Shown here one piece after another: positions 19,177 through 28,784 of a DNA stretch of 64,000 nucleotides (position 1 is its first letter; each line of letters opens with the position of its first letter). Source of the stretch: Gammaproteobacteria bacterium (GTDB lineage: Bacteria; Pseudomonadota; Gammaproteobacteria; Pseudomonadales; Azotimanducaceae); assembly GCA_030425195.1 (NCBI GenBank), contig JAUIAV010000008.1, positions 124,001-188,000 of the forward strand, read 5' to 3'. The notes beneath the pieces were generated by a model. It saw only the letters and a list, made by a program, of their open reading frames with translations. It did no database searches and had not been told where the DNA came from. The translations under genes were made by a program, and so were the position numbers.

Positions 19177-20295
19177 ATGCGAACGATCGGACCCGTGTTC
19201 GGTGGCAGACGGGGCTTGAACGCACTGGCGTTCAGCGTGCTCGCAGCCGCAGGTTTTCTGACCGCGCTGCCGGGTTACGGGGCCGACAGCCTCGATGATG
19301 CACAACGGGTGGGGCTCGAGCTGCAGATCGAGGAAGCGAGAGCCCGGCTGGATGAAGCTGCCGAGCGGCTTGGCGAGCTGCACAGCCGTCTGTATGCCAT
19401 GGAAACCGTCGGGCACCCCGGACGGAAGCCCATGCTCGGCGTGCTGGTGGGCGAACGGGGACCGAATGGTGGCCTGCTCCTGTCCGGCGTCACGCCCGGC
19501 GGCGGGGCAGAGGCTGCCGGCCTTTCAGCTGGTGACGAGATCACCAGCGTCAACGGCGTGGATCTGACCGGGGGCAGGAGTGCCATGGCCAGGCTCAAGG
19601 AGGCCATGAGCGATGTGCAGCCCGGAGAACCGGTCTCCGTTGACTTCCAGCGGAACGGCGGGCTCCAGACCGCAGACATCACCACTCAGGCCAAAGGCAT
19701 CTACATCATGGGCATGGCCGGCGTTCCGGCGGTGGAAGTGGACGTGGAGGCCATTCAGAACATGGCCGAAGGGGTTGCCGAACACTTCGCCACCGTAGAC
19801 TTCAGCCGGGAGTGGGTGGCGTCCCTGGAATCCCCGGAAAGTCTCGAATCCCTCGAAGCGTTGCAGGCGCTCGAGCGCCTGCCACCCGGAGTGCATCGGG
19901 CGATCAGCATCGCCGGGCCCGGAGGCGGGCTGAGACTCGAGAGCGTCTCCGGCGATCTGGCTTCCTACTTCGGCGTGGAGTCCGGCGTTCTCGTGCTGTC
20001 CGCTCCGCCTGCGCCGGAGGGTGCCGAGGCAGCACTGAAAGCGGGCGACGTGCTGCTTGCCGTGGACGGGGAACCCATCCGGCATCCCGGGGATGGCTTC
20101 CGGACCCTGCTGGGACCGGAGCGTGCGGCGGATGGTCAGGCGGCGGAAATCACCGTGGAAGTGATGCGCCACGGCGTCCGGGAGATCGTCCGCCTGTCCC
20201 CGGAAGCGCTCGGTCCGCACACTTCCTCCATCAGCCCCGTGCCTCCGAAGCCGGGGGAGGTGGAGGTACGCATTATCGCGCCGCCGTCCCCCTGA
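19177..20295 (+). CDS. Exported double-PDZ-domain protein
   Basis: A 372-residue protein with a signal peptide (FSVLAAAGFLTALPGYGA) and then a helix ARLDEAAERLGELHSRLYAME. Two PDZ domains follow. The first has MLGVLVGERGPNGGLLLSG and AGDEITSVNGVDL; the second has GVLVLSAPPAP and AGDVLLAVDGEPI. Between them lies a Leu/Glu/Ser-rich stretch (SLESPESLESLEALQALERL). No protease domain is present, unlike DegS or RseP. ATG at 19177 is preceded by AGGAG with 7-base spacing and is preferred over ATGs at 19153 and 19159. As third gene of the sigma operon it may sense envelope protein ends for the anti-sigma factor (inference). It overlaps the convergent ABC-F gene by 23 bases. Confidence 0.85.
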   Translation: MRTIGPVFGGRRGLNALAFSVLAAAGFLTALPGYGADSLDDAQRVGLELQIEEARARLDEAAERLGELHSRLYAMETVGHPGRKPMLGVLVGERGPNGGLLLSGVTPGGGAEAAGLSAGDEITSVNGVDLTGGRSAMARLKEAMSDVQPGEPVSVDFQRNGGLQTADITTQAKGIYIMGMAGVPAVEVDVEAIQNMAEGVAEHFATVDFSREWVASLESPESLESLEALQALERLPPGVHRAISIAGPGGGLRLESVSGDLASYFGVESGVLVLSAPPAPEGAEAALKAGDVLLAVDGEPIRHPGDGFRTLLGPERAADGQAAEITVEVMRHGVREIVRLSPEALGPHTSSISPVPPKPGEVEVRIIAPPSP

Positions 20296-22207
20296 GCGCT
20301 TCCAGCTTTTCTGACTGCTCGAGCCAGCTGGTCTCCGCATCGTCCCGGCGGGTGCGAAGGGTGGCGGCACGCTTCAGAAGCGTGTCGAGTTCGTCTGCCG
20401 GCAGGGACTGATAGGTGTCCGTGTCCGCCAGTTTCGACTCCACCGCCTTGAGCTCGGCACTCAGCTTCTCGATATGCTTCTCGAGCTTCCTGATCGAGTC
20501 CTGCAGAGGTTTTTCTTCCGCCCGCCGCTCGGCCGCTGCCCGGCGCAGCGCTTTCCTGTCGCTCTGATCCTGCCGGCCTTGGCCGGCCGGCCGTTTTCCG
20601 GGAGAGGACGCCGATCCGTTCGACCCGGCCGGGTTGTGGGTGTCCGTGTAGCCGGAAAGGTCGCTCTGCAGGCGGCTCACCGTGCCGTTTTCCACCAGCC
20701 AGTATTCGTCCACCGTCCGGGCCAGCATGCTCCGGTCATGGGCGACGATGATGATGGCGCCTTCGAACTCCTGCAGCGCCATGGCCAGCGCATCACGCAT
20801 GTCCAGATCGAGGTGGTTGGTGGGCTCGTCCAGCACCAGAAGGGCCGGACGCTCACCGGCAATCAGCGCCAGCACCAGGCGTGCCTTTTCGCCGCCGGAC
20901 AGGGTGGCCACCGGCCGCTCCAGCTTTTCCTTCGGGAATCCCCAGGTGCCCAGATAGTCCCGGCACTGCTGTTCGCGCCAGGCGGGCCGCGCCAGTTTCA
21001 GTGTCTGCAGTGCCGTGCGCCCGGCCTCCAGCGACTCGAGCTGATGCTGTGCGAAATAGCCCGTCTTCGCGTGGGCGCCAGTCACCCGCTCGCCTTCCAT
21101 GGGATCGAGATCACCGACCAGGCACTTGAGCAGCGTGGACTTGCCGGCGCCGTTCTCACCCAGCACGCCGATCCGCGCACCGGGCAGGATGGTCTCGTGG
21201 ACGCCGGTGAGTACGGGTGTGCCGTCGTAGCCGATGCTGGCGTGGTTGAGGCTCATGATCGGTGTGGACATTTTCTCCGGCTGATCGATCACCAGGTGAT
21301 AGGGTGAATCGGCGTGCACGGGTGCGACCGCCTCCATCCGCTCGAGCGCTTTCATCCGGCTCTGTGCCTGCCTGGCTTTGGAGGCCTTTGCCCGGAAGCG
21401 TTCGACGAAGCTCCTGATGTGAGCGATCTCCCGCTGCTGCTTTTTAAACGCGGCCTGCTGCAGCACCAGCGCCTCCGCCCGTTGCCGTTCGAAGGCGCTG
21501 TAGTTGCCGCGATAGGCGTCCGCCTTGCCGTGGTGCAGGTGCACGGTGATCTCTGCCACGTTGTCCAGGAACTCACGATCGTGGGCGATGACCAGGAGCG
21601 TTCCGGGAAACCGCTTGAGCCAGGTTTCGAGCCAGAGCGTGGCTTCCAGGTCCAGGTGATTGGTAGGCTCGTCCAGCAGCAGGAGATCGGCCGGTTTCAT
21701 CAGCGCCTGGGCCAGGTTCAGCCGGATCCGCCAGCCGCCGGAGAATTCCGCAAACGGGCGTGTGAATTCGTCACCGGCAAAGCCGAGCCCGTGCAGGATC
21801 TCGCCGGCCCGTGCCTCCGCCGAGTAGACGTCCAGGTCGTCCAGGCGCGAGTGGCAGCGGGCGATGGCCATGTCGTCCTCCTGGGCCTCTGCCCGCGCCA
21901 GGGCCGCCTGGGCCCGACGGAGCTCGCGATGGCCGTCGATCACGTAGTCCAGCGCCGGCCGGTCGCTGACCGTCACCTCCTGAGCCATGTGAGACAGACG
22001 CCAGTCTCCCGGGAGTTCCACATCACCGCTGTCCGGTTGCAGGCCACCACGACCGGCGGCGCTCAGCACGAGATCGAAGAGGGTGGATTTGCCCACGCCA
22101 TTGCGGCCCACGAGCGCCACCTTCTGCCCCGCGTGCACCGTGAGGTTCATGTGGTCGAACAGAGGCTCCTGATTGCGCTTCAGGCTGACGTCGATGAGCT
22201 TGAGCAC
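20273..22207 (-). CDS. ABC-F family ATPase (YheS-like)
   Basis: A 644-residue protein with two ABC nucleotide-binding domains and no membrane segments, hence an ABC-F ribosome-associated factor rather than a transporter. The first Walker A is GRNGVGKST, with signature FSGGWR and Walker B LLLLDEPTNHLD. The second is GENGAGKST, with LSGGEK and LLVLDEPTNHLD. The linker between them contains the charged AFKKQQREIAHIRSFVERFR region of ABC-F proteins. The C-terminus (about 540-644) is a charged coiled coil. Length and features fit YheS better than Uup or EttA. Single transcription unit, first codon at 22207. Confidence 0.93.
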   Translation of the reverse strand: MLKLIDVSLKRNQEPLFDHMNLTVHAGQKVALVGRNGVGKSTLFDLVLSAAGRGGLQPDSGDVELPGDWRLSHMAQEVTVSDRPALDYVIDGHRELRRAQAALARAEAQEDDMAIARCHSRLDDLDVYSAEARAGEILHGLGFAGDEFTRPFAEFSGGWRIRLNLAQALMKPADLLLLDEPTNHLDLEATLWLETWLKRFPGTLLVIAHDREFLDNVAEITVHLHHGKADAYRGNYSAFERQRAEALVLQQAAFKKQQREIAHIRSFVERFRAKASKARQAQSRMKALERMEAVAPVHADSPYHLVIDQPEKMSTPIMSLNHASIGYDGTPVLTGVHETILPGARIGVLGENGAGKSTLLKCLVGDLDPMEGERVTGAHAKTGYFAQHQLESLEAGRTALQTLKLARPAWREQQCRDYLGTWGFPKEKLERPVATLSGGEKARLVLALIAGERPALLVLDEPTNHLDLDMRDALAMALQEFEGAIIIVAHDRSMLARTVDEYWLVENGTVSRLQSDLSGYTDTHNPAGSNGSASSPGKRPAGQGRQDQSDRKALRRAAAERRAEEKPLQDSIRKLEKHIEKLSAELKAVESKLADTDTYQSLPADELDTLLKRAATLRTRRDDAETSWLEQSEKLEALRGTAAR

Positions 22208-22299
22208 CGGGGGCTCCAGAACTGGCGAGCGGCTATTCTAACCGCTCGCATTCGCCCCGGGTGCCGGCGTTCGCCGGGAAGGCACGCTGTGGCGGACGC

Positions 22300-23067
22300 T
22301 CAGGCGGTGACGGCTGTGTCGGACTCGTCGGAACGCCTGGGCGCGGATCTGGGTTTCATGCGCAGATCCTGCACCGTGCGTGCGGAAGATCGCTCCTGGC
22401 CATCGATCCATCGGATGAGCTGATGCCAGGCCGGGGTCTCCTTCCGCGCTGCGCGGGACTCGCGCATGTCCACCACGCCCTTGCCGAGCTCCGCGCCTTC
22501 CGTGTACACGGGGCTGTCGCGGAAAGTGGCCACCGCGGGTACGTCCAGACAGCCGAGAAAGTGCGTCAGCTTTTCGTGGGTCTGGGTGTTCGGCTGCACC
22601 CGGTTGGCGATCACGCCCACCGGCCGCGGATTACTGCGCATCACCCGGTGTGTCAGAAGATTGGTGATGAACCGGCTGCCGGCCCTGATGTCGATGGAAG
22701 AAGGCAGCAGAGGTATCAGCACCACGTCCGCCTGCCGGAGCAGCGTTTCCAGGTCGCGATCCCGGGCGTTCGAGTGGCCATCGATGATGATGCGGTCGAT
22801 GCCGGGCGGCAGCCGGTTGTGGAACGTCTGGGTCTGGTACATGTTCGACCGCTGATGGGCCGGGACCAGATGTATGGGTTTGAGGTCCGGGCCCCTTTGG
22901 GCGGCCCAGTAGGTGCTAGAAGCCTGCGGATCGTTGTCGATCAGCGCAACTTCATGATTCCGATGCGCATAGGCGACGGCGAGGTTGGTGGCGATGGTGG
23001 TTTTGCCACAGCCCCCCTTGCCGTTGATCACCAGAATACGACGAATCGTCGGATCCAGTCTTTCCAT
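22300..23067 (-). CDS. ParA/MinD-like P-loop ATPase
   Basis: A 255-residue ParA-family ATPase. The deviant Walker A motif KGGCGKTT is at residues 17-24, and the switch region ALIDNDPQASSTYW follows. The strand IDRIIIDGHSNARDRDLE replaces the usual IIDTPP with IDGHS. IANRVQPNT is the base-recognition region. The C-terminal 30 residues are basic and disordered. There is no ParB gene or parS site beside it, so chromosome or plasmid partition is unlikely; such orphan ParA proteins position other complexes. A DnaA-box-like sequence lies in its upstream region. Confidence 0.85.
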   Translation of the reverse strand: MERLDPTIRRILVINGKGGCGKTTIATNLAVAYAHRNHEVALIDNDPQASSTYWAAQRGPDLKPIHLVPAHQRSNMYQTQTFHNRLPPGIDRIIIDGHSNARDRDLETLLRQADVVLIPLLPSSIDIRAGSRFITNLLTHRVMRSNPRPVGVIANRVQPNTQTHEKLTHFLGCLDVPAVATFRDSPVYTEGAELGKGVVDMRESRAARKETPAWHQLIRWIDGQERSSARTVQDLRMKPRSAPRRSDESDTAVTA

Positions 23068-23138
23068 GTCTGCCCTTCCCGTTGGCGTGCCTGTTCAAAC
23101 TGCGGGGTGCGAGCACTCTTCGTCGGCGCTTTCGTCAC

Positions 23139-23147
23139 TTATCCACA
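23139..23147 (+). promoter_or_regulatory. DnaA-box-like sequence upstream of the parA-like gene
   Basis: The 9-mer TTATCCACA, an exact match to the E. coli DnaA box consensus, sits in a small inverted repeat (CACTT at 23136-23140, AAGTG at 23147-23151). It lies 72 bases upstream of the ParA-like start. Only one box is present, so this is not an origin; a 9-mer match is expected by chance roughly once in two windows this size. Confidence 0.35.
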
Positions 23148-23282
23148 AGTGGCAGGTCGTCCAACTATAGCGAAGCGAATTTCGGAGTACCAGTGTTATC
23201 CGATGATTATTTCGCTCGAAAACAAGCAGTTAGCCCGGGGAACCTCCGGCCGATTCTCGATTGTTCAGAGGAGCCCTTCGGC

Positions 23283-23777
23283 TCAGTGCAGGGCCGATCG
23301 GAGCTGGACCGCAGCGATCACGAAGATGGCGATGAATCCGACCAGCGCCCAGCCGGGGATGGTGAGGCCGAACTGCCAGGCGACTGCCGCGCAGTCGCCG
23401 GTCCCGCGGGTCATGGCGGCGAGCACGTCGGCCATCGGGAAGTTCTCCAGCATGTACGTCATGTCCGGACCGCAGGCCGGCACCTGGTCTTCCGGCAGGC
23501 TCTGCAGCCAGAGCTGACGGATGGAGAAGCCCCCGCCGATCAGCGCGGCCAGCAGGGTCAGCAGCGGGTAGATGCCCCAGCGCGGCGAGTGGATGAGAGC
23601 CGCCAGGGCCAGCAATCCGGCGATGGCGAACCAGACCCGCTGCATGAGGCACAGCGGACAGGGATCCATCTCGAAGATGTGTTCCATGACCAGCGCGCCG
23701 GCCAGGAGAAAGCCGGTGCCGGCCACGATCAGGGCTGCGGCACCTTCGGTGCGGTCTTCGAACAGCAGCCAGCTCAT
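23283..23777 (-). CDS. dsbB: Disulfide bond formation protein DsbB
   Basis: A 164-residue inner-membrane protein with four hydrophobic segments. The quinone-linked cysteine pair Cys40-Cys43 lies in DPCPLCLMQR and the second periplasmic pair is Cys102 and Cys129, the pattern needed to reoxidise DsbA. The family residue Arg after LMQ (LMQR) is present. Its start overlaps the end of the quinone-reductase gene by 4 bases (ATGA), so the two are co-translated. No dsbA is in the window. Confidence 0.92.
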   Translation of the reverse strand: MSWLLFEDRTEGAAALIVAGTGFLLAGALVMEHIFEMDPCPLCLMQRVWFAIAGLLALAALIHSPRWGIYPLLTLLAALIGGGFSIRQLWLQSLPEDQVPACGPDMTYMLENFPMADVLAAMTRGTGDCAAVAWQFGLTIPGWALVGFIAIFVIAAVQLRSALH

Positions 23778-24766
23778 CGTTCGTCCTCGGAGCGGACCTG
23801 GACCACCACTTTGCCGATGGCGCGCCGCTCGGACAGATCGCGCAGAGCCTGGGCATAGGACGCGAGGGGATACTCAGCGCCGATCAGAGGATCGATCTTT
23901 CCTTCCTCGTAGAAGGCCAGGATTTCCCGGAAATTGGCCGCCGCTTCCTCCGGTGCCTTCGCGGACCAGGCCCCGAAGAAGACGCCAACCACCTGACAGC
24001 TCTTCAGCAGAATGAGATTGATGGGGACCCTGGGGATGTCGCCGGCGGCAAACCCGATCACCAGCACCCGGCCGTACCAGGCAATGGAGCGCATGCACTG
24101 ATCGAACAGGTCACCGCCGACCGGGTCGTAGATGACGTCTGCGCCGCGGCCGTCGGTGAGCGCTTTCACCTTGTCCTTGAGCTCGCCATCGCTGTAGTCG
24201 ATGAACTCGTCCGCGCCGGCCGCCTTTGCCGCCGCCAGCTTCTCTTCCGAGCTCGCCGCCGCGATCACCTTCGCGCCCATGGCCTTTCCTAGCTCTACCG
24301 CCGCCAGACCGACGCCTCCGGCGGCCCCAAGCACCAGCAGCGTTTCGCCGGGTTTCAGATCCGCGCGCTGCTTCAGCGCATAGTAGCTGGTGCCGTAGGT
24401 GGTGGAGATGCCCGAGGCCTTGGCGAAGCTCATGCGGTCCGGCATGGGCCGCATGGCGGCCGCCGGGACGGCGACTTTCTCGGCGAAGCCACCGACGCCG
24501 GTGCCGCCGAAGACGCGATCGCCCACTTCGAAGCCGGTCACGCCTTCGCCGAGGGCGGCGACCGTGCCGGCGATTTCGCCCCCGGGAGAGAACGGGAACG
24601 GGGGCCGGTTCTGATACTTGCCCTCGATCATGAGTACGTCCGGAAAGTTGACCGCGCTGGCGTGCACGTCCACGAGAACCTGTCCGGGACCGGCGATGGG
24701 ATCTTCGACATCTTCCAGCACCAGTGTTTCCGGAGGTCCGAAGGCTTTGCAGAGTACGGCTTTCAC
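23774..24766 (-). CDS. NADPH:quinone oxidoreductase, zinc-type alcohol dehydrogenase family
   Basis: A 330-residue medium-chain dehydrogenase of the zeta-crystallin/QOR type. It starts MKAVLCKAFGPPETLVLEDV and has HASAVNFPDVLMIEGKYQ and PFSPGGEIAGTV in the catalytic domain. The NADPH-binding Rossmann motif is LVLGAAGGVGLAAVELGKAMGA, which in a slightly shorter core reads AAGGVG. No zinc-binding cysteines are seen, as expected for QOR. It reduces quinones or alpha,beta-unsaturated carbonyls. Upstream of and coupled to dsbB. Confidence 0.92.
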   Translation of the reverse strand: MKAVLCKAFGPPETLVLEDVEDPIAGPGQVLVDVHASAVNFPDVLMIEGKYQNRPPFPFSPGGEIAGTVAALGEGVTGFEVGDRVFGGTGVGGFAEKVAVPAAAMRPMPDRMSFAKASGISTTYGTSYYALKQRADLKPGETLLVLGAAGGVGLAAVELGKAMGAKVIAAASSEEKLAAAKAAGADEFIDYSDGELKDKVKALTDGRGADVIYDPVGGDLFDQCMRSIAWYGRVLVIGFAAGDIPRVPINLILLKSCQVVGVFFGAWSAKAPEEAAANFREILAFYEEGKIDPLIGAEYPLASYAQALRDLSERRAIGKVVVQVRSEDER

Positions 24767-24824
24767 GCGCTGTTCCCGTCTTCAGTCAATCAGGTTGGGA
24801 AGGGTACCGACAGCGGGGCCAGCG

Positions 24825-25481
24825 TCAACTCCGTGACACGGGCTCGCCCGTGGTCTCGGCTGCGACCCAGGCCCGCGCATGGGCGAGGATGTCCGGAAAA
24901 TAGCGCTGGAAATCCTCCTCGAGGTCGCTGAGGAGCGGCGGAATCGTCTCGTTCAGCAACGGATTCAGCTCTGTGCGGCCGAGCCGCCGGGTGATGGAGC
25001 GCATGGCGTTTTCCGTCACCGACCAGTCGCCGTAGCGCGCCAGCAGATCTTTTTCCCGTGCGTAGTGCAGGAACCGGTGACCGGTATCCGGGAGCCAGTC
25101 GTCGAGCGCGGCGACTTCCGCATAGATGGTTTCCGTGAACCGCTCCAGATCCTCGTGGTGGTACTCGGACCAGCGCAGGGTGAGCAGGTGATCGCAGAGG
25201 ATGTCCACCAGAATGGGCGCCAGGCGCCGCAGTTCGGGTGGAAAACGCTCGCTGCTCACACGGATGTCCGGGTGTGTGTTGCTGTAGGCATCCACCCGGC
25301 GGTGCAGGCGCACGCCCAGGGCCAGATCCCTGGGCATGGTCTCGGGTACGCGCCCCTTGATGAAATCCCCCAGGAACCCGCCGGCCAGGAGCGCCGTCGG
25401 GCTGGGCTCATCTGCCGGGCCGAGGCCGCCGGCGGGATCAGCCGCCTGGCTGCCGATGAGACAATGGGCGAGAAAATTCAT
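24825..25481 (-). CDS. acpH: Acyl carrier protein phosphodiesterase (AcpH/DUF479)
   Basis: A 218-residue protein of the AcpH family, HD-fold enzymes that remove the phosphopantetheine arm from acyl carrier protein. It begins MNFLAHCLIG, typical of the family, and has GGFLGDFIKGRVPETMP with the conserved GDFxKG motif, then GVRLHRRVDAYSNTHPD and ILVDILCDHLLTLRW, supplying His/Asp metal ligands. Length is close to the E. coli protein. Located just downstream of gshA (28-base gap), probably co-transcribed. Confidence 0.9.
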   Translation of the reverse strand: MNFLAHCLIGSQAADPAGGLGPADEPSPTALLAGGFLGDFIKGRVPETMPRDLALGVRLHRRVDAYSNTHPDIRVSSERFPPELRRLAPILVDILCDHLLTLRWSEYHHEDLERFTETIYAEVAALDDWLPDTGHRFLHYAREKDLLARYGDWSVTENAMRSITRRLGRTELNPLLNETIPPLLSDLEEDFQRYFPDILAHARAWVAAETTGEPVSRS

Positions 25482-25509
25482 ATCCCGGTACCCGCCAGTC
25501 TGCCGGCGC

Positions 25510-27066
25510 TCATTTGAAGGCCAGGTAGCTTTCCAGAAAAGTGTCGAAGTCCACGTCGTCCGCCGCCTCGACCTCCTGCTGACGGGTGATGGATTCGCTG
25601 GCGAGCCGCTGATAGTCCGCCAGTGCCCGGTCCCGCAGCGGATGCTCGTCGAAGTAGCCCTTGTGCGCGATGGACTGATTCATCACGAATCGGAAGTAGG
25701 GAATCCGCTGGCTGCGCATGATGTCCAGCATGCGGGCCGAAGGCGTCAGGTCGGGATTGGTGAGCTTGGCCACCTGCTGATCCAGGCTGTAGGTGTACTG
25801 ATCGTCGCCGTACACCTCATCGAGGAGGGCCGCCAGCGGGCGGATACCGTCGAGGACCGCATCTGCCCAGCTCCGCATGGAGATCTCACCATCCAGGGTT
25901 CTGAGCATGAGCCCCTGCTCGCGACCGCGTTCCACGACGGCAAGCTGGTTGTCTGCCATGACGGCGGACTCTTCCCGGCTGTCATCCGGTGAATTCAGGA
26001 GCAGGCAGTAGAGGAGAAACAGGTTCACGAAACGGGCTTCCACCCCGTCGATGCCGACGGGCAGGAACGGATTCAGGTCCAGACAGCGCACCTCCACATA
26101 CTCCACGCCCCGGCTTCTGAGGGCCGTGAGCGGCCGCTCGCCCGATCGGATCGGCCGCTTCGGCCGGATGGTGCCGTAGAACTCGTTTTCGATCTGAAGC
26201 AGATGGGTATTGAGCTGCCGGTACTCGCCATCCACCTTCACGCCGATCTTCTCGTAGGCCGGATAGGAGCGGGTGAGCGCTTCGTGCATGGAGTCCGCGT
26301 ACTCGTCCAGGCAGTTGTAGGAGATGTGCAGCTCCGATTGGGCATCGGACTGGTAGCCGAGCCGGCCCATCCGCAGCGAGGTTCCGTGGGGAAGATACAG
26401 CGAGCCCTCATCGAACGTCTCCAGCCGGTGTGGCTGATCCTTGACGAAGCTCCTGCAGATGGCGGGCGATGCGCCGAACAGATAGATCAGGAGCCAGGAA
26501 TGGCGGCGGAAGTTGCGGATCAGGCCGAAGTAACTGTCGGTCTGAAAGTTCTGCCCCGGTTTTGCACCGCGGCTCTCCGCAAAAGGTACCCAGAAGATCT
26601 CCGGCAGCGAGAAGTTATAGTGAATGCCGGAGATGGTCTGCATGAGACGACCGTACCGGTTGCCGAGCCCGAGCCGGTAAACGGTCTTGGCGCTGGCGAT
26701 GTTGGACGTGCCGTAGCGGCCGACCGGGATGTCCGCATCGTTGCCCAGGATGCAGGGCATGCTGCCCGCCCAGAGCAGCTCGTCATCCAGGTTCTGGTAG
26801 ACGAAGCGGTGCACGTCCAGGAGCTCGTCCAGTGCCGAATCCGGATCCGCGTGCACGCGGGTGATGAGCTCGAGCTGGGCCTCGGAGAAATCGGTGGTGA
26901 TGTTCGGGTGAGTGAGCGCGGAGCCCAGCGCGGGTGGATGCGGCCGCTCAGACAGCACGCCCTCGGTGGTGACGCGCAGGCTTTCCTTCTCTATGCCGCA
27001 GCACAGGCCCTGAAGCAGCCTCGGGTCCCTGGCCAGGAACTCCGGCAGCGTGAGCGCTGATTCCAC
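25510..27066 (-). CDS. gshA: Glutamate-cysteine ligase, proteobacterial type
   Basis: A 518-residue GshA, the first enzyme of glutathione synthesis. It starts with GTG at 27066, six bases after a GGGAG ribosome-binding site. Family blocks are the N-terminal GIEKESLRVT, ITTDFSEAQLELITRVH, the long LLWAGSMPCILG region, FNSPEI-like HYNFSLPEIFW, and VEYVEVRCLDLNPFLPVGID. The length matches the E. coli enzyme (518). A small hairpin (CCCTG, CGAGA loop, CAGGG) lies between pckA and gshA, on the minus strand just before the start. The gene for glutathione synthetase is not in the window. Confidence 0.97.
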   Translation of the reverse strand: MESALTLPEFLARDPRLLQGLCCGIEKESLRVTTEGVLSERPHPPALGSALTHPNITTDFSEAQLELITRVHADPDSALDELLDVHRFVYQNLDDELLWAGSMPCILGNDADIPVGRYGTSNIASAKTVYRLGLGNRYGRLMQTISGIHYNFSLPEIFWVPFAESRGAKPGQNFQTDSYFGLIRNFRRHSWLLIYLFGASPAICRSFVKDQPHRLETFDEGSLYLPHGTSLRMGRLGYQSDAQSELHISYNCLDEYADSMHEALTRSYPAYEKIGVKVDGEYRQLNTHLLQIENEFYGTIRPKRPIRSGERPLTALRSRGVEYVEVRCLDLNPFLPVGIDGVEARFVNLFLLYCLLLNSPDDSREESAVMADNQLAVVERGREQGLMLRTLDGEISMRSWADAVLDGIRPLAALLDEVYGDDQYTYSLDQQVAKLTNPDLTPSARMLDIMRSQRIPYFRFVMNQSIAHKGYFDEHPLRDRALADYQRLASESITRQQEVEAADDVDFDTFLESYLAFK

Positions 27067-27101
27067 CTTGAGCTCCCTGTCTCGCAGGGCACGCAGATTA
27101 G

Positions 27102-28679
27102 CTAGAAATCCGCCGTCGGGCCAGCCGCGACGATGGCATCGTCCACCTGATACTTGCCGAAATTGTCGATGAACTTGCCGATCAGCAGCCTGGCCGTTTC
27201 ATCATAGGCGGCTTTGTCCTGCCAGGTGTTCTTCGGATTCAGCAGCTCGGTCTCCACACCGGGCACCGATGTGGGGATTTCCAGATTGAACCCGGCCAGC
27301 TGTTCCGTCTCGGCATCCGCCAGGGCGCCGGACTGGATGGCGCTGATGATCGCCCGGGTGGTGGGAATGCTGAAGCGTTTGCCGACGCCGTAACCGCCGC
27401 CCGTCCAGCCGGTGTTCACCAGATAGACGCGGGAGCCGAAATCCTCGATCCGCTTGATCAGCAGATCTGCATAGACGCCCGCCGGCCGCGGAAAGAAAGG
27501 CGCGCCGAAACAGGTGGAGAAAGTGGTTTTGAAGGCTTCCGTGGAGCCGATCTCCGTGGAGCCCACTGCGGCCGTATAACCGGACAGAAAGTGGTACGCG
27601 GCCGCTTCCTTCGAGAGGATGGAGACCGGCGGCAGCACGCCGGAGACGTCGCAGGTGAGGAAGATGATGTTGTTCGGCTCACCGCCGCGATTGTCATCCA
27701 CCTTCGCTTCGATGTTGTCCCGGGGATAGCAGGCGCGCGTGTTCTCGGTGAGGGTCGAATCCGAGTAGTCGGGCACCCGGGTTTCAGGATCGATGACCAC
27801 GTTCTCGACGATGGCGCCGAAGGAGATGGCATCGAAGATCACGGGCTCGTTCTCGCGGGTGAGATCGATGCACTTGGCGTAGCAGCCGCCTTCGAAGTTG
27901 AACACGGTTCCCTTGCCCCAGCCGTGCTCGTCGTCGCCGATGAGGAAGCGGTCCGGATCTGCGGACAGCGTGGTTTTACCCGTGCCTGACAGACCGAAGA
28001 ACAGGGTCACGTCCCCTTCCGGGCCGAGGTTGGCGGAGCAGTGCATGGGCAGCACGTCCTTCTCGGGCAGCAGGAAGTTGAGCACACTGAACATGGATTT
28101 CTTCATCTCACCCGCATAGCGCATGCCGGCGATCAGCACCTTACGCTGGGCGAAGTTGATCATCACCGTACCGTCGCTGTTGGTGCCGTCCCGGTCGGGG
28201 TCGCAGGCGAAACCGGGCGCATTCACCACCTGCCAGACCTGCTTGTTGTGCGGGTTGTAGTGTTCGGGAGTGATGAACAGAGCCCGGCCGAACAGCGCAT
28301 GCCAGGCATATTCCGTGGTCACTTCGATGGGCAGATAGTGCTCCGGGTCTGCACCGACGTGCAGGTGCGAAACGAAGGACTCCTGGCCCTCGAGGTGGAG
28401 CTGCACCCGGTCCCAGAGCGCATCGAAGATCTCCGGGCTGATGGGTTGATTGATGTCGCCCCAGTCTATGTCCCCGGAAGTGGAAGGCTCATCGACGATG
28501 AAGCGGTCCTTCGGTGAACGGCCGGTGCGATGGCCCGTCCGGGTGACGATGGAGCCATTGCTGGCGAACTGGCCCTCGCCCCGGAGGACGGCCATTTCCG
28601 CGAGCACGGCTCTGGAAAGATCGATGTGCGTGGTTTTCTTCGACGTGGTGTCGATGTCTACAGCCATGTTCTGATTCAA
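27102..28679 (-). CDS. pckA: Phosphoenolpyruvate carboxykinase (ATP)
   Basis: A 525-residue PckA, which decarboxylates oxaloacetate to phosphoenolpyruvate with ATP in gluconeogenesis. The kinase-1a P-loop [14 protein letters not shown], the metal-binding [18 protein letters not shown] segment, the [10 protein letters not shown] block and the C-terminal [13 protein letters not shown] motif are all visible. Length is normal. It lies downstream of hslO and hslR in the same direction, the order familiar from enterics and pseudomonads, with 105 bases between hslO and it on the upstream side. Confidence 0.98.
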   Translation of the reverse strand: MNQNMAVDIDTTSKKTTHIDLSRAVLAEMAVLRGEGQFASNGSIVTRTGHRTGRSPKDRFIVDEPSTSGDIDWGDINQPISPEIFDALWDRVQLHLEGQESFVSHLHVGADPEHYLPIEVTTEYAWHALFGRALFITPEHYNPHNKQVWQVVNAPGFACDPDRDGTNSDGTVMINFAQRKVLIAGMRYAGEMKKSMFSVLNFLLPEKDVLPMHCSANLGPEGDVTLFFGLSGTGKTTLSADPDRFLIGDDEHGWGKGTVFNFEGGCYAKCIDLTRENEPVIFDAISFGAIVENVVIDPETRVPDYSDSTLTENTRACYPRDNIEAKVDDNRGGEPNNIIFLTCDVSGVLPPVSILSKEAAAYHFLSGYTAAVGSTEIGSTEAFKTTFSTCFGAPFFPRPAGVYADLLIKRIEDFGSRVYLVNTGWTGGGYGVGKRFSIPTTRAIISAIQSGALADAETEQLAGFNLEIPTSVPGVETELLNPKNTWQDKAAYDETARLLIGKFIDNFGKYQVDDAIVAAGPTADF

Positions 28680-28784
28680 GTAACCCCAGGTAGCGGCGAA
28701 TTATGCCAGAGCGGTTTACTCAGGCATACGGGATTTATGTCAGTGGCATTTAGGCGCCGGAAATGGCCTCGAAGACCTGGAAAA

